A stretch of DNA of 11,606 bases, taken from assembly GCA_947487745.1 (NCBI GenBank), contig CANKXQ010000026.1, positions 1 to 11,606 on the forward strand, read 5' to 3'. Under the pieces are notes generated by a model, which was given only the letters and a program-made list of their open reading frames with translations, did not search any database and was not told where the DNA came from. The DNA comes from Spartobacteria bacterium. Its GTDB lineage: Bacteria; Verrucomicrobiota; Verrucomicrobiia; Chthoniobacterales; Terrimicrobiaceae. Made by a program: the position numbers and the translations under genes. Positions 8,074 through 11,606 of the stretch are shown here, piece by piece (position 1 is the first letter of the stretch; each line of letters opens with the position of its first letter).

Positions 8074-8095
8074 ATGAAAAAATCTTAGAACGAGG

Positions 8096-8126
8096 GGTAT
8101 AAGATCAAGTTTGCTCTGGAAGTCAA
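8096..8126 (-). promoter_or_regulatory. Weak promoter candidate for the cytochrome gene
   Basis: On the minus strand TTGACT (8121-8126) is followed after 19 bases by TATACC (8096-8101), 22 bases before the ATG at 8073. The spacing is longer than ideal and the -10 box is only four of six. The region is AT-rich with a run of T just upstream. Suggestive only. Confidence 0.22.
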
Positions 8127-8233
8127 AAAAAAATGGGGGGATGCGGAAGAATTCAACGCACGCAGTGGCTGTCCGATCTATCGGCGACTTGGGTTTTCGT
8201 AAGTAGAGGATTCTATGTTCGGGCAAGCGCGAT

Positions 8234-8911
8234 TCAGGGTCCTTGAAGTTTTTTCAGATACTCCCGAACTGCACTATCCCAGGAACCCAGCGGCGCGGCA
8301 CCGGGCTCGAGGTCAAGATACAACTCCAAGACTCCTCGGGCCTCGCCCACCATCGGGTGGTTCGGATAGGACATGGTTTTTGCCATAAGCAATAGTTTCA
8401 CCTCGTCCGGACGATTGAGGGCATCATCGAAAATGGATTCGGAGACGATCTTTGGCGTGTCGTATCGAAAGTAAACCTCCTCCACGCGGGAAAAATCAGA
8501 ATCTTCGCAGAGATTGAGCGCGTGGGCGATGAATTGCTCTTGTGCCTCCGCGGGCAGGCCGGGCATGGCCGCCAGAAGCGCGCGTGTGGCCGACGAGGTG
8601 TCGCCGGGAGAGGTTAGAATGGAATCAAGTTGCTGTTCCCAATCAGCCAACGGCTCCGGAGTAGGTCGAGGGAACGGCGCGGCTGTGGATTCAGACTGGA
8701 ATGGCTTGGAGGCGGATGGTTCCGGACTGGAAGCGGTGGGTGCCGGTTGTGAGGCCTTGAGCTTCGGCGGTTCGGGAACCGGCCACAGCAGCAGAACAGT
8801 CATGCTGGCCGCCGCCAAAAAAAACAGGACCGCTAGCGATATGAGAAAATTTTTTTGCACGGGAATGGATGGTTTTTTTCTTACCGGGTTTGAATAGGAC
8901 AAATCTGTCAT
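8234..8911 (-). CDS. Membrane-anchored protein of unknown function
   Basis: I do not recognise this 225-aa protein. From the ATG at 8911 it has a basic N terminus (RKKPSIPVQK, 11-20) and a single hydrophobic helix (about 21-43). A proline/serine/alanine-rich linker follows (about 44-88), then a soluble, probably helical, acidic domain (about 89-225). The topology suggests a short cytoplasmic tail and a periplasmic domain held away from the inner membrane. The frame is open as far as 9106, but the extra 65 residues lack similarity to anything and overlap the comEC remnant, so 8911 is chosen. It lies upstream of the cytochrome gene on the same strand, 160 bases away, inside the segment flanked by the direct repeats. 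A link to cytochrome function is possible but not shown. Confidence 0.7.
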   Translation of the reverse strand: MTDLSYSNPVRKKPSIPVQKNFLISLAVLFFLAAASMTVLLLWPVPEPPKLKASQPAPTASSPEPSASKPFQSESTAAPFPRPTPEPLADWEQQLDSILTSPGDTSSATRALLAAMPGLPAEAQEQFIAHALNLCEDSDFSRVEEVYFRYDTPKIVSESIFDDALNRPDEVKLLLMAKTMSYPNHPMVGEARGVLELYLDLEPGAAPLGSWDSAVREYLKKLQGP

Positions 8912-9018
8912 TTCACCATAACACTCATTGTGAAGAAGGCGATTCTTGGCTTGAAGTGGGCGCGTGCGCTCAGTGCCGCAGCCAATAATCCATCCATTTT
9001 CGGGAGAGTGCGAGGCAT
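8908..9018 (-). CDS. Possible 36-codon upstream ORF
   Basis: Starts at an ATG (9018), encodes 36 residues beginning MPRTLPKMDGLLAAALSARA and ends with a TGA that overlaps the next gene's ATG (ATGA at 8908-8911). That arrangement allows translational coupling. There is no clear ribosome binding site and no known family. It could equally be a chance frame in spacer DNA. Confidence 0.2.
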   Translation of the reverse strand: MPRTLPKMDGLLAAALSARAHFKPRIAFFTMSVMVK

Positions 9019-9083
9019 CGTTTCCACTTTGGACGATGTGCGGATATGGATGGGAGCGGTAGGGGTTATCTTTTTTGCCAGCA

Positions 9084-9236
9084 AGCGAGGCCGAGCACCT
9101 CGACATGGTCTTGATTGGCTAGGTTCTCGGCATCCACCTCTTCCGCCAGGATCGCACTGGCGCGGCGATGATCCGCTTGGAAAAAGAAGGCTTCGTCGCG
9201 AAAGGCTTTCTCAACGGAGAGACTTTCAGCCGATAA
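9084..9236 (+). pseudogene. 3' remnant of comEC
   Basis: From 9129 to the TAA at 9234-9236 the frame reads GIHLFRQDRTGAAMIRLEKE and onward to GFLNGETFSR. This matches the last 35 residues of the intact ComEC (GIRLFRQDRTGAVGIRLEKE, GFLDGVTFKQ). Upstream an in-frame TAG lies at 9120-9122. Before it, SEAEHLDMV (9084-9110) is weakly similar to the DEQWASMV stretch of ComEC, so the remnant may begin near 9084, though only 9129 onward is certain. No start codon or membrane domain is present. Confidence 0.78.
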
Positions 9237-9310
9237 CCACTCTCGCGCCCTCAGGCACCAGATCGAAAAGCTCGGCGATATCGGCATTCCGAAGCCGTAT
9301 ACAACCATGG
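9129..9310. repeat. Direct repeat, right copy (comEC/L,D-transpeptidase tail junction)
   Basis: Partner of 6011-6192, in the same orientation and without gaps. It contains the comEC stump on plus and the true 3' end of the transpeptidase on minus. The two stop codons keep the same 11-base arrangement as in the left copy. Confidence 0.9.
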
Positions 9311-9708
9311 CTGGCTGGCGTTCCGATGAGGTCTTCGCGATTCGTCCCGTGAAAATAAATGTATCGATCACGCGTGTTGGTATTCTCTTTGTCGAGGCCT
9401 GAGAGCCAGAGGATGCGGGTCAGAATGCCATCATGCTCGCCGCCGGGCGCAGCCAAAACACCAGTGGGCTGGCGGCTTTTGAATTCAGCCCACAACGGCG
9501 CGCCGGCACCGATTTTTTCCTGCACAGCGAAGCGCCCAGTGGGCGTCTTGAAGCTTCCGGGCTCAAATCCCACACCAAACCGCGATGTGGAAACGGGCCA
9601 GGATTTGATCAACTCTCCGCTACGCCGCAGGTCCAGCATCTGGCGGGAAATGTCCACTCGCATTTCCCATTGTTCCGAGGATTGCCGTGCGGGCATGTCA
9701 GGTGTCAT
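9226..9708 (-). CDS. L,D-transpeptidase (YkuD domain)
   Basis: Peptidoglycan-modifying enzyme that forms or exchanges L,D-crosslinks, or attaches proteins to the wall, through a catalytic cysteine. 160 aa. The YkuD fold runs from about residue 16 (MRVDISRQMLDL) to the end. KTPTGRFAV (54-62), YIYFHGT (116-122) and SHGCIRLRNADI (133-144, nucleophile C136) are all intact. There is no signal peptide: an in-frame TAA lies four codons before the ATG at 9708, so no longer start is possible. A shorter start at 9663 would still contain the domain. How the protein reaches the periplasm is therefore unclear. Its start is 11 bases from the divergent asd start. Its 3' end overlaps the comEC remnant, and its own last codons are duplicated at 6108-6192. 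Confidence 0.9.
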   Translation of the reverse strand: MTPDMPARQSSEQWEMRVDISRQMLDLRRSGELIKSWPVSTSRFGVGFEPGSFKTPTGRFAVQEKIGAGAPLWAEFKSRQPTGVLAAPGGEHDGILTRILWLSGLDKENTNTRDRYIYFHGTNREDLIGTPASHGCIRLRNADIAELFDLVPEGARVVIG

Positions 9709-9725
9709 AAATATCCATTATGTCA
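9703..9725. promoter_or_regulatory. Dyad across the ldt/asd divergent start codons
   Basis: TGTCATAA (9703-9710), seven bases, then TTATGTCA (9718-9725); seven of eight positions pair. The arms contain the two divergent ATG codons. The right arm continued to 9728 (TTATGTCAAAA) resembles the XerD-binding half of known dif sites. It may be a shared operator, a Xer-like site, or simply two similar start contexts facing each other. Confidence 0.35.
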
Positions 9726-10706
9726 AAACCCCATAGAGTCGCAATCGTTGGCGCTTCCGGTGCGGTCGGAGTCGAAATGCTCCGAGTCATGGAACGCCGC
9801 AACTTCCCCGTAGCCAACCTCCGCCTTCTCGCATCGCCCCGCTCCGCTGGAAAAACCCTCACCTTCCGTGGCGAGGAAATCACCGTGGAGCCACTGCATT
9901 TGAATTCCTTCGAAGGCATCGACATCGCGCTCTTCAGCGCTGGCGGAGCGATCTCGCGCGACTTCGCCCACGCGGCCGTGACCAGTGGCGCCGTGGTGGT
10001 GGACAATTCCTCGGCCTTCCGCATGTCGCATGATGTGCCGCTCGTTGTTCCCGAAATCAATGGAGCGGATGTCAAAAACCATCGCGGTATCATTGCCAAT
10101 CCCAACTGCACAACAGCCATCACCCTCATGGCACTGCACCCGCTGCACCGCGCCTTTGGCGTGACCCGCCTTTTCGCATCGAGCTACCAAGCCGTTTCTG
10201 GAGCAGGTGCGCGCGCCATCGATGAACTCCGTCATCAGACAGAAGCACTCGCCAAGGGCCGCCCCATCGTGAAGGAAATTTTCCCGCACCAGATTGCGTT
10301 CAATGTCATCCCGCAGGTCGATTCCTTTTTGGACACTGGCTACACGAAAGAGGAAATGAAAATGGAAAACGAGGGTCGTCGCATCATGCACCTGCCCGAC
10401 TTCAAGGCCTCCGTGACCTGTGTGCGCGTTCCCGTTTACCGCGCCCATTCGGTGGCCGTGAGTGCCGAATTTTCAAAACCCATCTCGCTCGAGGAAGCCC
10501 GCACAGCCCTCAAAAATGCACCCGGACTCCAATTCGTGGAGGATGGATATCCCATGCCGCTCGACTGCGCCGGGAAGGACGACTGCTTCGCCGGCCGTCT
10601 CCGCCGCGATTGTGCGATGGAAAATGGCATCGCCTTCTGGGTCTGCGGCGACCAGTTACTGAAGGGCGCCGCCCTCAATGCCATTCAGATCGCCGAACTC
10701 CTCTAA
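9720..10706 (+). CDS. asd: Aspartate-semialdehyde dehydrogenase
   Basis: Cytoplasmic NADPH-dependent enzyme reducing aspartyl phosphate to aspartate semialdehyde, the branch point toward diaminopimelate/lysine, threonine and methionine. 328 aa, the normal length for the bacterial class lacking the E. coli-type insertions. The nucleotide-binding motif GASGAVG is at 11-17, and NSSAFRM at 96-102 and PEIN at 111-114 follow. The catalytic C130 lies in NPNCTTA, SYQAVSGAG is at 155-163, and EEMKMENEGRRI is at 211-222. RVPVYRAHS (236-244) supplies the acid/base H243. The ATG at 9720 gives the typical MSKPHRVAIVGASG start but has no Shine-Dalgarno sequence. A poor promoter match (TTGCCG at 9682-9687, CATAAA at 9706-9711) would make the transcript nearly leaderless. 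The next gene starts one base after the stop. Confidence 0.96.
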   Translation: MSKPHRVAIVGASGAVGVEMLRVMERRNFPVANLRLLASPRSAGKTLTFRGEEITVEPLHLNSFEGIDIALFSAGGAISRDFAHAAVTSGAVVVDNSSAFRMSHDVPLVVPEINGADVKNHRGIIANPNCTTAITLMALHPLHRAFGVTRLFASSYQAVSGAGARAIDELRHQTEALAKGRPIVKEIFPHQIAFNVIPQVDSFLDTGYTKEEMKMENEGRRIMHLPDFKASVTCVRVPVYRAHSVAVSAEFSKPISLEEARTALKNAPGLQFVEDGYPMPLDCAGKDDCFAGRLRRDCAMENGIAFWVCGDQLLKGAALNAIQIAELL

Positions 10707-10707
10707 A

Positions 10708-11606
10708 ATGAAAATCGATCGGCTTATCTCCCTGCCACCTGCCATGTCGGCCTACTTCCCCGGCACGGCCGAGGGGTCGGGGTGGTTCGCCGCTTGCGAC
10801 CCCGCCGGCAGCAAGCTCGGCTCTGGCGGAGGCGTGGCCCACTTGCTCGCCGAAGCTTGGCGCAACAAAGGCGGGAACGCGCCGTTCGAGGAATGGTGCG
10901 ACTCGCCGTCTCTCAAACTCGCGCTCATGGCCGGTGGACAAAGCCGCCGCCTGCCAGCCTACGCCGCCACGGGAAAGATTCTCATGCCGTTCCCCGCCTT
11001 GCGCTGGGCGGACGGCCAGCGCCTCGACCAGACGCTGTTGGATGTGCAGATGCCCGGCTTCGGCCACATTGCCGCGCGCGCCCCTTTGCAGAGCCGGGTC
11101 ATGGTTGCCAGCGGTGATGTTCTCCTGCGCTTTCCTCCAAGGCTTCCCCCCATGCCGGATGCAGACATCCTTGGCCTCGGAATGTGGGTGGATGCCCACA
11201 CCGCCTCGCACTTCGGGGTTTTCTTCACCCCCAAGTCCAGTCCCGAGGAACTCGCTTTCTTCCTCCAAAAACCCAAGCCTGACGAAATCACCAAGCTCGC
11301 CGCCGACCACCTCTTCCTTGTCGATACCGGCCTCTGGCTGCTGAGCGCAAAGGCAGTGTCGGTGCTTTTCAAAAAGTGCGGTTGGAATGCCAAAGCAGGC
11401 GCGTTTGCCAAAGGTGTGCCGGATTTCTACGAACTCTACGCCGGCATGGGCCCCTGCATGGGAAGCCGTCCCGCCGCGCATGATGACGACATCGCCAGCC
11501 TGACCTGTGCCGTCGTTCCGCTGCCAGATGCCGAGTTTTATCACTTCGGCACCAGCCGCCAGATGATCGAGTCCGTCTCGGCGCTTCAAAACCGCAGCCT
11601 CGACCA
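10708..11606 (+). CDS. fkp: Bifunctional fucokinase/L-fucose-1-phosphate guanylyltransferase, N-terminal part (3' end beyond window)
   Basis: Makes GDP-L-fucose from salvaged L-fucose. The part seen (299 complete codons) is the N-terminal pyrophosphorylase domain that joins fucose-1-phosphate with GTP. It resembles Bacteroides FKP along its length: ISLPPAM (7-13), CDPAGSKLGSGGG (30-42), AGGQSRRLPAYAATGKILMP (75-94), ASGDVLLRF (134-142), GMWVDAHTASHFGVF (158-172) and DHLFLVDTGLWLL (200-212). It continues to EFYHFGTSRQMIE (276-288) and QNRSLDQ at the edge. Full-length relatives have about 950 residues with a C-terminal GHMP fucokinase, which must lie beyond the window; absence of the kinase part cannot be excluded. 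The ATG follows the asd stop by one base, indicating cotranscription and probable coupling. Confidence 0.9.
   Translation, partial: MKIDRLISLPPAMSAYFPGTAEGSGWFAACDPAGSKLGSGGGVAHLLAEAWRNKGGNAPFEEWCDSPSLKLALMAGGQSRRLPAYAATGKILMPFPALRWADGQRLDQTLLDVQMPGFGHIAARAPLQSRVMVASGDVLLRFPPRLPPMPDADILGLGMWVDAHTASHFGVFFTPKSSPEELAFFLQKPKPDEITKLAADHLFLVDTGLWLLSAKAVSVLFKKCGWNAKAGAFAKGVPDFYELYAGMGPCMGSRPAAHDDDIASLTCAVVPLPDAEFYHFGTSRQMIESVSALQNRSLD

Noticed and set aside
8912..9083. tRNA or small structured RNA in the spacer before the comEC remnant
   Set aside because: I could not find a cloverleaf, a T-loop consensus or a strong stem on either strand.
6193..9128. Transposon or integron explanation for the inserted segment
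   Set aside because: No transposase, integrase, terminal inverted repeats or short target duplication were found; the flanking repeats are long, coding and diverged.
9723..10448. 241-codon minus-strand frame antisense to asd
   Set aside because: asd has every catalytic motif on plus; the antisense frame is a shadow.
10675..11589. 304-codon minus-strand frame antisense to fkp
   Set aside because: The plus strand gives continuous similarity to FKP; the antisense product is low-complexity with no family.

Overview
The window reads as chromosomal DNA of a GC-rich, Gram-negative-type bacterium. My best guess is the PVC group, most likely Verrucomicrobiota. This is inference from the mix of genes: a Bacteroides/Verrucomicrobia-type bifunctional fucokinase/GDP-fucose pyrophosphorylase, a RoxA-like di-heme cytochrome, an ORF6N protein, a lipoprotein with a short helical repeat I associate with planctomycetes and verrucomicrobia, and few clear Shine-Dalgarno sequences. 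No rRNA, tRNA, CRISPR array, transposase or complete insertion sequence was found.

Layout. Positions 1-1374 (minus) hold the first 458 codons of an MMPL/RND-type membrane transporter that runs off the left edge. Diverging from it is a XerD-type tyrosine recombinase (1524-2414, plus) with the full catalytic set. A 256-base stretch with at most a doubtful small ORF leads to an ORF6N-domain protein (2671-3180, plus) whose coding sequence contains a perfect 12-bp palindrome. A small tyrosine-rich lipoprotein (3305-3808) and a complete ComEC/Rec2 DNA-uptake channel (3833-6118) follow, 24 bases apart and probably cotranscribed.

The most unusual region is 6011-9310. The place where comEC meets, tail to tail, an L,D-transpeptidase gene occurs twice, 3118 bases apart. 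At the left copy comEC is complete and the transpeptidase is a 3'-end stump. At the right copy the transpeptidase is complete (9226-9708, minus) and comEC is a stump. Both copies keep the same 11-base overlap of the two stop regions. Between them lie a di-heme RoxA-like c-type cytochrome (about 6402-8073, minus, apparently frameshifted near its C terminus and visibly less GC-rich than its surroundings) and a membrane-anchored protein of unknown function (8234-8911, minus). This looks like an old insertion or duplication that separated two genes once adjacent.

The right end holds aspartate-semialdehyde dehydrogenase (asd, 9720-10706, plus), whose start lies only 11 bases from the divergent transpeptidase start inside a small dyad. 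One base after the asd stop begins the fucokinase/L-fucose-1-phosphate guanylyltransferase gene (fkp, 10708 to the right edge). Two themes tie the genes together loosely: envelope/cell-wall functions (transporter, lipoprotein, L,D-transpeptidase, Asd supplying diaminopimelate, GDP-fucose for surface glycans) and DNA uptake or recombination (ComEC, XerD). I see no evidence that they form one pathway.
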